Shown: positions 43,035 to 53,026 of the stretch, piece by piece | Numbering within the stretch: the stretch's first letter is position 1 | Layout of the letters: every line of letters begins with the position of its first letter | NCBI RefSeq assembly: GCF_900215605.1 | Contig: NZ_OBEL01000005.1 | Span: forward strand, 1 to 64,000 | DNA: 64,000 bases | Reading direction: 5' to 3' | Origin: Cohaesibacter gelatinilyticus | Lineage (GTDB): Bacteria > Pseudomonadota > Alphaproteobacteria > Rhizobiales > Cohaesibacteraceae | The notes under the pieces: generated by a model | Told to the model about the DNA's origin: nothing | Database searches by the model: none | The model's input: only the letters and a program-made list of their open reading frames with translations | Made by a program: the position numbers and the translations under genes

Positions 43035-45944
43035 ATGGCAGATAAACCCCATCTCTTTCTGGTGGACGGTTCCTCCTATATTTTCCGTGCTTACCATGCC
43101 TTGCCGCCACTGACCCGAAAGAGTGACGGGCTACCGGTTGGTGCTGTCGCAGGCTTCTGCAATATGCTCTGGAAGCTGTTGCAGGAAGGTGAGAAAGGTC
43201 TTTCAGGTGTCGACCCCAGCCATATTGCTGTGATTTTTGATGCCAAGGGCGATACTTTCCGCAATGAAATCTATGATCAATATAAAGCCCATCGCCCACC
43301 GGCGCCGGAAGATTTAAGGCCCCAGTTCGGCCTGATCAAGGATGCTGTGCGGGCCTTCAACATTCCGGCGATTGAACAGGTTGGCTATGAGGCCGATGAC
43401 ATCATCGCTACCTATGTCCAGAAGGCATTGGTTGCCGGAGCAGATGTTACCATTGTCGGTTCTGATAAAGACCTGATGCAGCTGGTCCAGCCCGGTGTTG
43501 TCATGGTCGATACCATGAAGAACAAACGCATCTCCCATGATGAAGTGGTCGAGAAGTTCGGTGTGGCCCCGGATCGTGTGGTTGATGTTCAGGCGCTGGC
43601 TGGTGATTCGGTCGATAATGTACCTGGCGTACCGGGTATCGGCATAAAAACCGCCGCTTTGCTCATCAACGAGTTTGGTGATCTAGAGAGTTTGCTTGCT
43701 GGGGCGGAAACCATCAAGCAGAAGAAGAGGCGCGAAAATCTGATCGAATTTGCTGATCAGGCCCGTATTTCACGCGAGCTGGTCTATCTGAAACCAGATG
43801 TGCCGCTGGAAATGGAAATCGACGATCTCTTCCGCGATGATTTGGATGGACCAAAACTGGTCTCTTATTTGAAAGCCTTGAATTTCACCACACTGACCCG
43901 CCGCATCGCAGAAGCAACCGAGACAGAAGCGGAAAATGTCGAGGCATGCGATCTGAATATTGAAGGCTGGGAACCTGCGCCGAAAATGGCAGCAGAGGAA
44001 AGCTCAGCATCAGCTGAGGGGAGTGAGGGCACTGCACGTAGCGGTGGCCCTGCCGATCTTGCGGCAAAAATTGCAAGTGAAGTGGGCGCCCTTTCGATTG
44101 ATAATCAGAAGTATGAGATGGTCACCGAACTGACCGCACTGGAACGCTGGTGCTCTGAGGCCAAACGCATTGGTTATATCAGCGTCGATACAGAGACGGA
44201 CAGTCTGGATGCGATGCAGGCCAATCTGGTTGGCGTCTCACTGGCTACTGAACCGGGGAAAGCCTGTTACATTCCGCTTGGCCATACCAAGGGTGATGAT
44301 GATATGTTCGGTGGCGGTCTTGCAGAAGGCCAAATTCCACTGGATCAGGCACTTCCGAAGCTAAAAATTCTTCTCGAAGATCCAAGCATTCTGAAGATCG
44401 GCCAGAATCTGAAATATGACGCGCTGCTTCTCAGCCGTTATGATATTCAGCTCAATCCGTTTGATGATACCTTGCTGTTGTCCTATGTGCTGGATGCAGG
44501 GCAACATGGCCACGGCATGGATGAGCTGTCAGAATTCTGGCTTGGTCATAAGCCAATCCCTTTCAAGGAAATTGCAGGTACTGGCAAGAAGCAGATCACC
44601 TTCGACAAGGTTGAATTGGATAAGGCGACGGCTTATGCGGCGGAAGACGCCGATGTCACCTTGCGCCTCTGGCAAATTCTGAAACCTCGTTTGGCTTCCG
44701 AACGCATGACCACAGTGTATGAGCGTCTTGAGCGCCCATTGATGCCTGTTCTGGTGCGTATGGAACAGCGCGGTATTGCCGTGGATCGACAGATCCTCTC
44801 GCGCCTTTCCGGCAATTTTGCTCAAGGTATGGGCGCGCTGGAAGAAGAGATCCACGAATTGGCAGGAAAGCCTTTTAATATCGGCTCACCAAAGCAATTG
44901 GGTGATATTCTCTTTGGTGAAATGGGTCTGCCAGGTGGTAAGAAAACCAAAACCGGGGCTTGGTCGACGTCCGCCAGTGTGCTTGATGATCTGGCTGCAG
45001 AAGGTCATGAACTGCCGGGCCGCGTTGTAGCCTGGCGTCAATTATCCAAGCTGAAAAGCACCTATACTGACGCGCTTCCCGGTTTTATCAATCCGGTAAC
45101 CGGTCGTGTTCATACATCCTATTCGCTGGCTTCCACTACCACAGGGCGTTTGGCATCCTCTGATCCGAACCTGCAGAATATCCCGATCCGAACCGAAGAA
45201 GGTCGCAAGATCCGTACAGCCTTTGTGGCAGAAAGCGGCAACAAGCTTATCTCTGCTGACTATAGCCAGATCGAACTGCGGGTCCTGGCTCACATTGCTG
45301 ATATCGCCCAGCTCAAACAGGCCTTTGCCGATGGCCTGGACATTCATGCCATGACGGCCTCCGAAATGTTCGGCGAGCCGATTGAAGGCATGGATCCGAT
45401 GACCCGTCGCCGCGCCAAAGCCATCAATTTCGGAATCATCTATGGTATCTCTGCCTTTGGTTTGGCCAATCAGCTCGGCATTTCACGAACCGAAGCCAAG
45501 GACTATATCGATACCTATTTCCAGCGCTTCCCGGGCATTCGCACCTATATGGAAGACACCAAGCAAACCGCGCGCGATCATGGCTATGTCGAAACCATCT
45601 TTGGCCGCAAGATCCATTATCCGCAGATCACCAGCAAAAACCCACAAATGCGGGCCTTCATGGAGCGCGCCGCAATCAACGCACCGATTCAGGGTTCGGC
45701 TGCTGACATCATTCGCCGTGCAATGATCCGGATGGATGATGCTCTGATCAAAGCTGGCTCTTCTGCCATCATGCTCCTTCAGGTCCATGATGAATTGATT
45801 TTCGAACTACCAGAGCCAGAAGTTGAAGCGACGCTTCCTGTTATCAAATCCGTGATGGAAGAGGCCTGCATGCCAGTCATGCAACTCTCCGTTCCACTGA
45901 AAGTGGACGCCCAATCGGCAGATAACTGGGATGAGGCACATTAA
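43035..45944 (+). CDS. polA: DNA polymerase I
   Basis: This 969-residue repair and lagging-strand polymerase acts in the cytoplasm. Domains in order: 5'-3' exonuclease (about 1-300; FLVDGSSYIFRAYHAL, the VGYEADDIIA motif and GIGIKTAALLI helix-hairpin); 3'-5' exonuclease (about 355-560), with the DxE motif in VDTETD intact; and the family A polymerase domain, with motif A (SADYSQIELRVLAHI), motif B (RRRAKAINFGIIYG) and motif C (VHDELIFE). The linker around 320-345 is Ala/Glu/Ser-rich. AAAGGA precedes the chosen ATG by 9 nt. Length is typical for alphaproteobacteria. Confidence 0.97.
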   Translation: MADKPHLFLVDGSSYIFRAYHALPPLTRKSDGLPVGAVAGFCNMLWKLLQEGEKGLSGVDPSHIAVIFDAKGDTFRNEIYDQYKAHRPPAPEDLRPQFGLIKDAVRAFNIPAIEQVGYEADDIIATYVQKALVAGADVTIVGSDKDLMQLVQPGVVMVDTMKNKRISHDEVVEKFGVAPDRVVDVQALAGDSVDNVPGVPGIGIKTAALLINEFGDLESLLAGAETIKQKKRRENLIEFADQARISRELVYLKPDVPLEMEIDDLFRDDLDGPKLVSYLKALNFTTLTRRIAEATETEAENVEACDLNIEGWEPAPKMAAEESSASAEGSEGTARSGGPADLAAKIASEVGALSIDNQKYEMVTELTALERWCSEAKRIGYISVDTETDSLDAMQANLVGVSLATEPGKACYIPLGHTKGDDDMFGGGLAEGQIPLDQALPKLKILLEDPSILKIGQNLKYDALLLSRYDIQLNPFDDTLLLSYVLDAGQHGHGMDELSEFWLGHKPIPFKEIAGTGKKQITFDKVELDKATAYAAEDADVTLRLWQILKPRLASERMTTVYERLERPLMPVLVRMEQRGIAVDRQILSRLSGNFAQGMGALEEEIHELAGKPFNIGSPKQLGDILFGEMGLPGGKKTKTGAWSTSASVLDDLAAEGHELPGRVVAWRQLSKLKSTYTDALPGFINPVTGRVHTSYSLASTTTGRLASSDPNLQNIPIRTEEGRKIRTAFVAESGNKLISADYSQIELRVLAHIADIAQLKQAFADGLDIHAMTASEMFGEPIEGMDPMTRRRAKAINFGIIYGISAFGLANQLGISRTEAKDYIDTYFQRFPGIRTYMEDTKQTARDHGYVETIFGRKIHYPQITSKNPQMRAFMERAAINAPIQGSAADIIRRAMIRMDDALIKAGSSAIMLLQVHDELIFELPEPEVEATLPVIKSVMEEACMPVMQLSVPLKVDAQSADNWDEAH

Positions 45945-45967
45945 AGGCGAACAGATTACATACCAAC

Positions 45968-45983
45968 TGGCACAACCTTTGCT
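45968..45983 (+). promoter_or_regulatory. sigma-54-type -24/-12 promoter
   Basis: TGGCACAACCTTTGCT matches the sigma-54 consensus TGGCACR-N4-TTGCW, with exactly 10 bp between the invariant GG and GC. It lies 39 bp upstream of the GNAT gene start. A 15-bp dyad TTCCAA-TCG-TTGGAA (45991-46005) overlaps the predicted transcription start. This is an exact match to a specific pattern, though activity is untested. Confidence 0.6.
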
Positions 45984-46022
45984 TGATAATTTCCAATCGT
46001 TGGAAGGAGCAAAGGCAACGTC

Positions 46023-46577
46023 ATGAGTAGTTTGTCCAATTCCGTCAAAGTCTATGAAGTCAGCCCTACAGATCTGCCTAGAATTGAGGCAGATCTGGTG
46101 AAAATTACGGCAGATTGCGTCGAAGCAGGGGCTTCCATAGGCTTTTTGAAGAAAGAAGGTCCAGAGCCCATCATCATGTGGTGGGAACATCTGATCGCCC
46201 AGCTTGATGGCCAGATTTGCCGTCTATTCGTGGCTGAAAGTGCAGGCAAGATTGCTGGATGCGTTCTGCTTGCTCGTGCAAGCAAGTCAAATTCGCGACA
46301 CCGGGCGGAAGTGCAAAAGCTTCAAGTCAGCCCATCCTGTCGTCGGCAAGGCATCGCTGCCAAATTGCTGGAGCATATGGAACAAGCTGCTAGAGTGGCA
46401 GGAATTCAATTGTTGATCCTTGACACTGAAAGCAGCTCAGGTGCAGTTCCTCTATATGAGGCGTGCGATTATCAGATGCTGGGTGATATTCCAAACTATG
46501 CAGAACGACCTGACGGTGTCCGTCATCCAACCCGGATCTTCTATAAGGAACTGTGCCCCAAAACTGAGAGAATCTAA
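46023..46577 (+). CDS. GNAT-family N-acetyltransferase
   Basis: This 184-residue acetyl-CoA-dependent acetyltransferase has the core between about residues 60 and 165. Beta strand 4 and the acetyl-CoA loop are visible as VQKLQVSPSCRRQGIAAKLL. The later LYEACDYQ segment is the usual final motif. The substrate is unknown. A sigma-54-type promoter element upstream suggests control by nitrogen status or an enhancer-binding protein. Its 3' end overlaps that of the convergent DUF1801 gene by 4 bp. Confidence 0.85.
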   Translation: MSSLSNSVKVYEVSPTDLPRIEADLVKITADCVEAGASIGFLKKEGPEPIIMWWEHLIAQLDGQICRLFVAESAGKIAGCVLLARASKSNSRHRAEVQKLQVSPSCRRQGIAAKLLEHMEQAARVAGIQLLILDTESSSGAVPLYEACDYQMLGDIPNYAERPDGVRHPTRIFYKELCPKTERI

Positions 46578-46987
46578 GCTTTGAGACGATAGCGTAGAGC
46601 AATGCGGATCACATGGCTCACTGCCTCAATTGGTAGCGCTTTTGTGGTAGGGATGAGCAAGGCCCGATTGCCTTCAAATGAGAAATGATCTTCATAATGG
46701 AGGCGGGCCACAGCCATCACATTGCTTTGGCAGTGGGCGAAAAGCGCCACATGATCAGGAGCAGATTTGACCATCCCGAGACGGATCGGCGTGCCGGTTC
46801 TTGGCTTGGTGTCGTAGCTGGGCTGTCCCCATTTCAAGCTCTCGACAATGGTGCCGACTTCCTTGTCCTGCTTTGCTAATTCATAGATTAGTTTTCGAAT
46901 GGCGAGTAAGTGTTCTCGCTCCATCTCATCAAAGGCGTCAAAAGCAACTTCGATATCAGCATTGAGAAAAGGAAAATCGCGCTTCAT
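46574..46987 (-). CDS. DUF1801 domain protein
   Basis: This 137-residue cytoplasmic protein has the DUF1801 (YdhG-like) pattern: LRKLIYELAKQD-like helix, KWGQPSY, and a late VSHVIRIALRYR. The function of the family is not known. GAGAGGA precedes the ATG. It follows the class II amidotransferase gene by 10 bp on the same strand, so they probably form one transcript. Confidence 0.8.
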   Translation of the reverse strand: MKRDFPFLNADIEVAFDAFDEMEREHLLAIRKLIYELAKQDKEVGTIVESLKWGQPSYDTKPRTGTPIRLGMVKSAPDHVALFAHCQSNVMAVARLHYEDHFSFEGNRALLIPTTKALPIEAVSHVIRIALRYRLKA

Positions 46988-46997
46988 TGAAATCCTC

Positions 46998-47771
46998 TCA
47001 AGCCACCTGTAATGGGCGCGTGATCACCTTGTCACCAGCAAAGCAGATGGCATGATCCTGGGGCACTTCATTCCAGCATTCGGATTGGCGGTCAATTGGT
47101 TCAGAAACCAAAACAACATCGCCATTTTCATATTTGCGATAATAGAGCGATGGGGCATGACCATCTGATGAACAGCGGAAACCGAACAGACGTTTGCCAT
47201 CAGAGAGGCACGAGGTAAATCGCAAAGGACTTGTTATTTTCTTGTCCTGCATGGCGCGTTTCACTTCGCCAAGAACAGCCTCAAAAGCCGTGACTGCGCA
47301 TGCATCAAGTCCCTGCTGAAGAGCCAGCAGGAAGAGCAATTCCGAGTCGGTTGATCCCTGACGAAGTGCATAATGCTCATCATTCAACAGAGCTTCCAAT
47401 CGGCGCCTAACCTGACGATAGTTCCCGATCTGCCCATTATGCATGAACATCCATTGCTCTGCGGAGAAGGGATGACAGTTTGCACGGCTGGTTGCAGTGC
47501 CGGTCGAGGCCCGCACATGGGCAAAGAAGAGGGGAGAGCGGATTTGCGCTGCTAGGCTCTTGAGATTGCAATCATTCCAGGCAGGAAGAATTTCGTGATA
47601 GACCCCCGGCGCATCACGCTCGCCATACCAGCCAAGGCCAAAACCGTCACCGTTGGTTTCCGTTTTGGCTTCTTCGGCATGCAGGCTCTGATGGATCAGG
47701 GAATGGGCAGGCTTGGTGATATAGTGTTCCAGAAAAACCGGCTGTCCCCGATAGGCAATCCAACGGCACAT
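46998..47771 (-). CDS. class II glutamine amidotransferase, YafJ-like
   Basis: This 257-residue N-terminal-nucleophile hydrolase begins MCRWIAYRG. The Cys at position 2 becomes the catalytic N-terminus once Met is removed, which fixes the start at 47771; GAGGAGAG lies just upstream. Further conserved parts are NGDGFGLGWYG, AHVRASTGT, NCHPF and the MHNGQIGNY motif that binds glutamine. It has no fused synthase domain, so it is a YafJ/EgtC-type stand-alone enzyme with unknown partner. Confidence 0.87.
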   Translation of the reverse strand: MCRWIAYRGQPVFLEHYITKPAHSLIHQSLHAEEAKTETNGDGFGLGWYGERDAPGVYHEILPAWNDCNLKSLAAQIRSPLFFAHVRASTGTATSRANCHPFSAEQWMFMHNGQIGNYRQVRRRLEALLNDEHYALRQGSTDSELLFLLALQQGLDACAVTAFEAVLGEVKRAMQDKKITSPLRFTSCLSDGKRLFGFRCSSDGHAPSLYYRKYENGDVVLVSEPIDRQSECWNEVPQDHAICFAGDKVITRPLQVA

Positions 47772-47951
47772 TGAAATTCTCTCCTCGATTGTTGCCCCCA
47801 ACCTATCCAACTCACGGCAATAGGAAAAGGCAGCAAACAGACTTTCTTGTCTGGCGGACAATTGCGATTGATAGTGGGAAGGGAAAGCTTCACTAACCTG
47901 TCACACACAGTCCTTAGGGTCTGCGCAACTTGATTCATGTGGGGAAAGAAA

Positions 47952-49475
47952 ATGCTGAAATCCTTTGCAAAAGGCTTGTTGCTGGCCACGCTTTTGACCG
48001 CTCCCGGTCTTGTAAATGCCATGTCATTGAAGGTTGTTGGCTCCTACCAATCTGGCGTCTTTGATAAGGGCGCAGCCGAGGTCGTCTCCTATGACAAAAA
48101 GGGCAGGAAGCTTTTCGTCGTCAATGGCAACGATAAAAGCATCGATATTCTCGACATTTCCAATCCGGCCGAGATCAAAAAGATCGGGGCCATTGATGTC
48201 AAAAAGCATGGTAAGGCCGCCAACTCCGTCGCTGTTCATGGAGACTATGTCGCCATTGCCGTTGAGATGAAGGTAAAGCAGACTGCTGGCAAGCTGGTGC
48301 TATATAAAACTGATGGTACATTGGTCGGTGAAGCACAAGTCGGCGCATTGCCAGATAGTGTTGTCTTTGCCCCGGATGGCGAACTGGTTGTGGTTGCCAA
48401 TGAAGGCGAGCCATCTGATGATTTCAAAAATGATCCGGAAGGCTCGGTCTCCCTTGTTTCCATCCCGTCGCTGGATGTGAAAACCATCTCCTTCAATGAC
48501 CTGGATGCCCAAAAACTTGGCGAGAGCTTCCATGCACCATCACCAGACGGTACCAGTCTTGCGCAGGACATTGAGCCTGAATACAGTGCAGTGACGCCTG
48601 ACGGTAAAACCGCCTTTGTGTCCTTGCAGGAAAATAACGCAATGGCAGTGATCGATCTGGAAAAGGCCGAGTTGACATCAGTATTCGCTCTTGGTTTTCA
48701 GGATTATTCCAAGCATGCGGTTGATCTGTCCGACAAGGACGAAAAGATTAATCGCAATACCTGGCCGGTTCTCTCCATGCGTCAGCCTGACACCATCATG
48801 GCCTTTACACAGGGTGGCATGAATTATGTCGTGACAGCCAACGAAGGTGACGCGCGTGACTATGATGGCTATTCCGAGGAAACGCGCCTTGGTAAGGTCA
48901 AGCTGGATCCAACAGCCTTCCCGAACGCGGAAGAGCTTCAGAAGAAGAGCAATTTGGGTCGTCTGAAAATCACCACTGCCAAAGGTGATACAGACGGTGA
49001 CGGTGATCTGGATGCCATCTATGGCTATGGTGGACGTTCCTTCTCCATCTTCAATGAAAAAGGTGAGTTGGTCTTCGACTCCGGTACCGAGATCGAAGCC
49101 AAGATGGCTGAGCTGGCTCCGACCGCCTTCAATGGCCAGGGCACGAATGAGAGCTTTGACAATCGTTCCGACGATAAAGGCACCGAGCCGGAAGCTCTTG
49201 CCATTGGAGAGATGGATGGCAAGCGCTATGCCTTCATAGGTCTGGAACGTATGGGCGGTGTTGTGGTCTATGACATCACCGAGCCAGCCAAAGCTCACTA
49301 TGTGACCTATGCCAACAATGTGAAGCTTGAAGGCTCTGCCGAGAAAATGACGGCAGGTGACATCGCCCCGGAAGGCATCGCTTTCATCGATGCGAAAGTC
49401 AGCCCGACCGGCACCCCAATGATTGCGGTCGCCAATGAGGTTTCCGGTTCAACCACGCTCTACGAGATTAAGTAA
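47952..49475 (+). CDS. secreted choice-of-anchor I family beta-propeller protein
   Basis: This 507-residue exported protein has a signal peptide (MLKSFAKGLLLATLL, ending VNA) followed by repeated beta-propeller-like blades. Examples are LFVVNGNDKSIDILDIS, VVANEGEPSDD and YVVTANEGDARDYDGY. The N-E-G-E and D-A-R-D-Y motifs are typical of choice-of-anchor I proteins, often linked to alkaline phosphatase-like or nuclease activity; no catalytic site can be assigned. GGGGAAAG precedes the ATG. It is monocistronic, with a strong terminator after it. Confidence 0.8.
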   Translation: MLKSFAKGLLLATLLTAPGLVNAMSLKVVGSYQSGVFDKGAAEVVSYDKKGRKLFVVNGNDKSIDILDISNPAEIKKIGAIDVKKHGKAANSVAVHGDYVAIAVEMKVKQTAGKLVLYKTDGTLVGEAQVGALPDSVVFAPDGELVVVANEGEPSDDFKNDPEGSVSLVSIPSLDVKTISFNDLDAQKLGESFHAPSPDGTSLAQDIEPEYSAVTPDGKTAFVSLQENNAMAVIDLEKAELTSVFALGFQDYSKHAVDLSDKDEKINRNTWPVLSMRQPDTIMAFTQGGMNYVVTANEGDARDYDGYSEETRLGKVKLDPTAFPNAEELQKKSNLGRLKITTAKGDTDGDGDLDAIYGYGGRSFSIFNEKGELVFDSGTEIEAKMAELAPTAFNGQGTNESFDNRSDDKGTEPEALAIGEMDGKRYAFIGLERMGGVVVYDITEPAKAHYVTYANNVKLEGSAEKMTAGDIAPEGIAFIDAKVSPTGTPMIAVANEVSGSTTLYEIK

Positions 49476-49498
49476 GAGACTTGATGCATTTGGTTCGA

Positions 49499-49528
49499 AA
49501 AAAGGCCTGGTTTCGACCAGGCCTTTTT
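49499..49528. terminator. bidirectional rho-independent terminator
   Basis: AAAAAGGCCTGGT pairs with ACCAGGCCTTTTT around a TTCG tetraloop. It lies between the convergent choice-of-anchor I and nitroreductase genes and can serve both. Confidence 0.9.
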
Positions 49529-49531
49529 GCG

Positions 49532-50200
49532 TCATAGCCAGACCGAAATCTCCTCCAGACTCTTTTTCTCGATAACCGGAACTTCCGCTCCTTTTTCAGG
49601 GTAGCCAACCACCAGCAGGATATACGGCTTCTCATTTTCCGGGCGATTGCAGATCTGATTGAGAAAGGCCATTGGGGCCGGCGTATGGGTAAGAGTTGCA
49701 AGGCCCGCCTGATGAAGAGCTGCAATCAAAAAACCGGTGGCGATGTTGACGGATTCCGGCACGTAATAATGCTTGTGTCGCATTCCTTCATCATCCACGC
49801 CATAGCGTTGACCAAAAATGGCAATCAGCCAGGGAGCAGTCTCCAGAAAGGGCTTGTTGGCATCCGTCCCAAGATGCTCCAAGGCATCCAGCCACTCGTC
49901 ACCAGCGCGTCCTGCATAAAAAGCTCGCTCTTCTTCTTCTGCCGCCTCTCGGATCTGTTTCTTGATGTCCGTATTGGCGATGCAGGCAAAGGTCCATGGT
50001 TGCTGATTGGCACCGGAAGGTGCTCGTCCCGCTGTCTCAACGCAGCGTTCAATGATCGAGCGGGGAATAGGGCGATCAGAGAAATCACGAACTGTGCGGC
50101 GGGTTTTCATGATATCGAAAAAGCGATCGGCATTGGTTTGCATTTCTGCTTCGCTTTGCTCGTTAAAGGACAAGGCCTGATAGTGGGCTTTCTGCGCCAT
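49532..50200 (-). CDS. nitroreductase-family FMN oxidoreductase
   Basis: This 222-residue NADPH/FMN-dependent oxidoreductase has the FMN-binding motif [15 protein letters not shown] near residue 30, then the segment [13 protein letters not shown] and the late ILLVVGYP. The overall pattern is close to the subgroup that includes iodotyrosine deiodinase-like enzymes. The natural substrate is unknown. The ATG at 50200 is preceded by GGAAGAG; a TTG at 50218 is an unlikely start. It diverges from map, with 134 bp between. Confidence 0.87.
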   Translation of the reverse strand: MAQKAHYQALSFNEQSEAEMQTNADRFFDIMKTRRTVRDFSDRPIPRSIIERCVETAGRAPSGANQQPWTFACIANTDIKKQIREAAEEEERAFYAGRAGDEWLDALEHLGTDANKPFLETAPWLIAIFGQRYGVDDEGMRHKHYYVPESVNIATGFLIAALHQAGLATLTHTPAPMAFLNQICNRPENEKPYILLVVGYPEKGAEVPVIEKKSLEEISVWL

Positions 50201-50334
50201 TGCTTCTCTTCCGCTCAAATTTCTTGTTTTCTTGGGACGATCTTCCTATAAGCGCTCAGCATCCTTGTCTCAGGAAGCCTTGTCCAGTACCGGGCAGGCT
50301 TTATCCTCGCTCTGCCGATTGAAAGAGAAACGCC

Positions 50335-51072
50335 ATGATCGTAACCACCGAAGATCAATTGCAAGGCCTGAAAGCATGCGGCACGGCGGTACGTCTGACG
50401 ATTGAAGCGATGGGGCAGGCCTTGGAAGCGGGTATGACAGCTCGAGAGTTGGATGATCTTGGGCGTAAAGTTCTGGAACGCGAAGGAGCTGAGAGCGCAC
50501 CAGAGCTGATCTATGATTTCCCGGGGGCGACTTGCATTTCCATTGAGCCCGTGATCGCGCATGGTTGGGCGGATGAACAGACCATGAAGCCGGGCGACAT
50601 GATCAATATTGATGTCTCGGCTTCCAAGAATGGCTACTTCGCCGACGCTGGTGCTACATTTATCTTGCCTCCGGTGCTACCTGCGAAAGAAGCTATTGTC
50701 AAAGCCGCCAAACGGGCGCGTGACAAGGCAATTGCAGGCCTGAAGCCCGGTGTACGCATGCAGACTATTCCGCAGGCTTTTGAGGCTGAGGCGAAAGCAT
50801 CTGGTTATAGTCTGATCGAAAATCTGCTGGGCTGTCATGGCGTTGGCAAAACTTTGCATGATCAACCTGAAATTCTCGCAATTTCGGATAAGTCTGATCG
50901 CCGAACCTTCAAACAAGGAATGGTGCTCGCGATTGAACCATTCCTGTCAACCGGCGCTGATTACGCTGAAGAAGGCGAGCGGGAATGGGAGCTCTTCACC
51001 CCCGGCCATCTGACCGCACAGTTTGAGCACACAGTCGTGGTTGGCAAAAAAGGGCCCATCATCATTACATGA
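50335..51072 (+). CDS. map: type I methionine aminopeptidase
   Basis: This 245-residue enzyme removes the initiator methionine from nascent proteins in the cytoplasm. It is an M24-fold protein with metal ligands in NIDVSASKNGYFADAG (two Asp), HGVGKTLHDQPEI (His), AIEPF (Glu) and FEHTVVV (Glu). The helix near the N-terminus (MGQALEAGMTARELDD) is typical. Because bacteria often carry a second copy, this may not be the housekeeping one; the sequence is rather divergent from E. coli Map. It is followed by a long hairpin-rich non-coding stretch. Confidence 0.85.
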   Translation: MIVTTEDQLQGLKACGTAVRLTIEAMGQALEAGMTARELDDLGRKVLEREGAESAPELIYDFPGATCISIEPVIAHGWADEQTMKPGDMINIDVSASKNGYFADAGATFILPPVLPAKEAIVKAAKRARDKAIAGLKPGVRMQTIPQAFEAEAKASGYSLIENLLGCHGVGKTLHDQPEILAISDKSDRRTFKQGMVLAIEPFLSTGADYAEEGEREWELFTPGHLTAQFEHTVVVGKKGPIIIT

Positions 51073-51099
51073 TGATGTATTTTATCTCTTGCCAGCTAT

Positions 51100-51310
51100 T
51101 CTTCGCTTCGCTCAGGCTTGCGAGGGCACGAACCATTCGGTTCGGTCGCCTGTTGGCTCCCGGCAGAAACCTATGTTTCTGCCGAATTCTTTTCCATGAG
51201 ATACTTAGAGAGGGAAAAGGATCCGCAAAAGGAAATCTTTCCTTTTGCGACGGCCGATAGGCAAGCGCGAAGCGCCCTGTCTGGAGCCCTGATCGTTAGA
51301 TCAGGAATAG
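51100..51310. repeat. cluster of strong hairpins in the map-pckA gap
   Basis: Within about 210 bp there are four inverted repeats: CGAACC/GGTTCG (51129-51144), CGGCAGAAAC/GTTTCTGCCG (51161-51184), CGCAAAAGGAAA/TTTCCTTTTGCG (51224-51249) and CCTGATC/GATCAGG (51288-51305). All four are perfect in their arms. There is no credible open reading frame. It may be a mosaic of palindromic extragenic elements or a structured RNA. Confidence 0.6.
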
Positions 51311-51357
51311 CGTGAAGACGTATAAATCCAAGGAATAGCCGTGAGAGAAGTAAACTG

Positions 51358-51393
51358 AAAAAGCCCGCCCTCAATCAAGAGAACGGGCTTTTT
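51358..51393 (-). terminator. rho-independent terminator of pckA
   Basis: AAAAAGCCCG pairs with CGGGCTTTTT around a 16-nt interior that can pair partly (GCCCTC with GAGAACGGG). It lies 23 bp after the pckA stop; on the minus strand the stem ends in a T-run. Confidence 0.8.
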
Positions 51394-51415
51394 ATTATTC
51401 GGAAGATGTTCGACC

Positions 51416-53026
51416 TTAAGCTTCGATCAAAGCCTTTGGAGCAGCTGATTTCACGCTGTCATCGACATGGGCTTCAAAGATCTTGAAGTTTTCGACGAAC
51501 ATGCCTGCCAGCTTGGTAGCTTGTGCGTCATAAGCTGCCTTGTCAGCCCAGGTATCACGTGGGTTCAGCAGGGCATCATCAACACCGGGAACTGACACAG
51601 GGACTTCAACTCCGAAAGTTTCGTCCATGCGGAAGTCCATATTCTTCAGGGATCCATCCAATGCTGCGGTCAGAAGGGCACGGGTAGCCTTGATCGGCAT
51701 GCGATGACCAGTGCCGTAAGGACCTCCGGTCCAACCGGTGTTAACCAGCCAGCAATTGACCTGATGTTCTTTCATCAGCTTGCGTAGCAGGTTGCCATAT
51801 TCGGAAGGATGGCGCGGCATGAACGGGGCACCAAAACAGGTGGAGAAGGTTGCTTCCGGCTCGGTCACGCCCTTTTCGGTGCCAGCCACTTTCGCGGTGT
51901 AACCAGATAGGAAGTGATACATGGCCTGTTCAGGGGTCATGTGCGCAATCGGAGGCAGAACGCCAAAGGCATCAGCGGTCAGCATGATGATATTCTTTGG
52001 ATGTGGAGCCAGACCGGTATCAGATGCATTCGGAATGAAGTGGATCGGATAGGCACAACGGGTGTTCTCGGTTTTGGACCCATCGTCGAAGTCAGGAATA
52101 CAGCTAACCGGATCGACCACAACATTCTCGAGAATGGTGCCGAAGCGTTCGGTGGTGGAAAAGATCTCCGGCTCTGCTTCCTTGGACAGACGAATGGTTT
52201 TTGCGTAGCAACCGCCTTCGAAGTTGAACAGGCCATCAGCGCCCCAACCATGCTCGTCATCACCGATCAATGTGCGGCTAGGATCTGCAGAAAGGGTGGT
52301 TTTACCAGTGCCGGACAGACCGAAGAACACAGCTGCGTCGCCTTTATCGCCTACATTGGCGGAGCAATGCATCGGCATCACGCCCTGAGGAGGCAGCAGG
52401 AAGTTGAGGATGGAGAAGACAGACTTCTTCATCTCACCTGCGTAGGATGTGCCGCCGATCAGAACCATTTTCTTGGTGAAGTTCACCGCAATAACGGTTT
52501 CGCAGCGACAACCATGGCGCTCAGGATCTGCATTGAAGCTTGGCAGGTCGATGATGGTCCAGTCAGGAACGAAAGAAGAGAGTTCTTCCAGAGCCGGACG
52601 GATCATCAGATTGCGAATGAAATGGGAATGCCATGCAAATTCTGTAAAGACACGGGTTGGCAGACGATAGGTTTCGTCAGCGCCGCCATACAGGTCCTGA
52701 GTAAAAAGCTGCTTGCCTTCTGCATGATCCATGAAGTCTTCATACAGAATGTCAAACTTGGCTGGGTCCATTGGTTTGTTGTTGTCCCACCAGCAAGCAT
52801 CTTCAGTGTTTGCATCACGAACAACAAATTTGTCCTTGGGAGAGCGACCGGTATGTTTGCCGGTATCGACTGCCAGTGCACCACCAGCAACGATCTGGCC
52901 TTCTTCGCGGTTCAATGCTTCTTGATAGAGCTGCGGTTCACGGAGATTCCAGTAGACGCTGTCGAGGTTACGCAAACCAGATTGATCTGCTCCGTGGTTT
53001 TCGTTCCACGTGCCGAATTGTTTCAC
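51416..53026 (-). CDS. pckA: phosphoenolpyruvate carboxykinase (ATP)
   Basis: This cytoplasmic gluconeogenic enzyme converts oxaloacetate and ATP to PEP and CO2. Markers are [12 protein letters not shown], the kinase-1a loop [11 protein letters not shown], the metal-binding LIGDDEHGW and the late GRSPKD-independent TGWTGGPYG(T/V)G segment. The frame is open to an ATG at 53077 (553 residues), but that codon has no ribosome binding site. A GTG at 53026 has AAGGGG 9 nt upstream and gives 536 residues, the usual length for the family, and I prefer it. A GGCACG-CGTGCC dyad lies at 53058-53073. The gene diverges from chvI, as is common in Hyphomicrobiales, where ChvI-type regulators are known to affect pckA. 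Confidence 0.95.
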   Translation of the reverse strand: MKQFGTWNENHGADQSGLRNLDSVYWNLREPQLYQEALNREEGQIVAGGALAVDTGKHTGRSPKDKFVVRDANTEDACWWDNNKPMDPAKFDILYEDFMDHAEGKQLFTQDLYGGADETYRLPTRVFTEFAWHSHFIRNLMIRPALEELSSFVPDWTIIDLPSFNADPERHGCRCETVIAVNFTKKMVLIGGTSYAGEMKKSVFSILNFLLPPQGVMPMHCSANVGDKGDAAVFFGLSGTGKTTLSADPSRTLIGDDEHGWGADGLFNFEGGCYAKTIRLSKEAEPEIFSTTERFGTILENVVVDPVSCIPDFDDGSKTENTRCAYPIHFIPNASDTGLAPHPKNIIMLTADAFGVLPPIAHMTPEQAMYHFLSGYTAKVAGTEKGVTEPEATFSTCFGAPFMPRHPSEYGNLLRKLMKEHQVNCWLVNTGWTGGPYGTGHRMPIKATRALLTAALDGSLKNMDFRMDETFGVEVPVSVPGVDDALLNPRDTWADKAAYDAQATKLAGMFVENFKIFEAHVDDSVKSAAPKALIEA

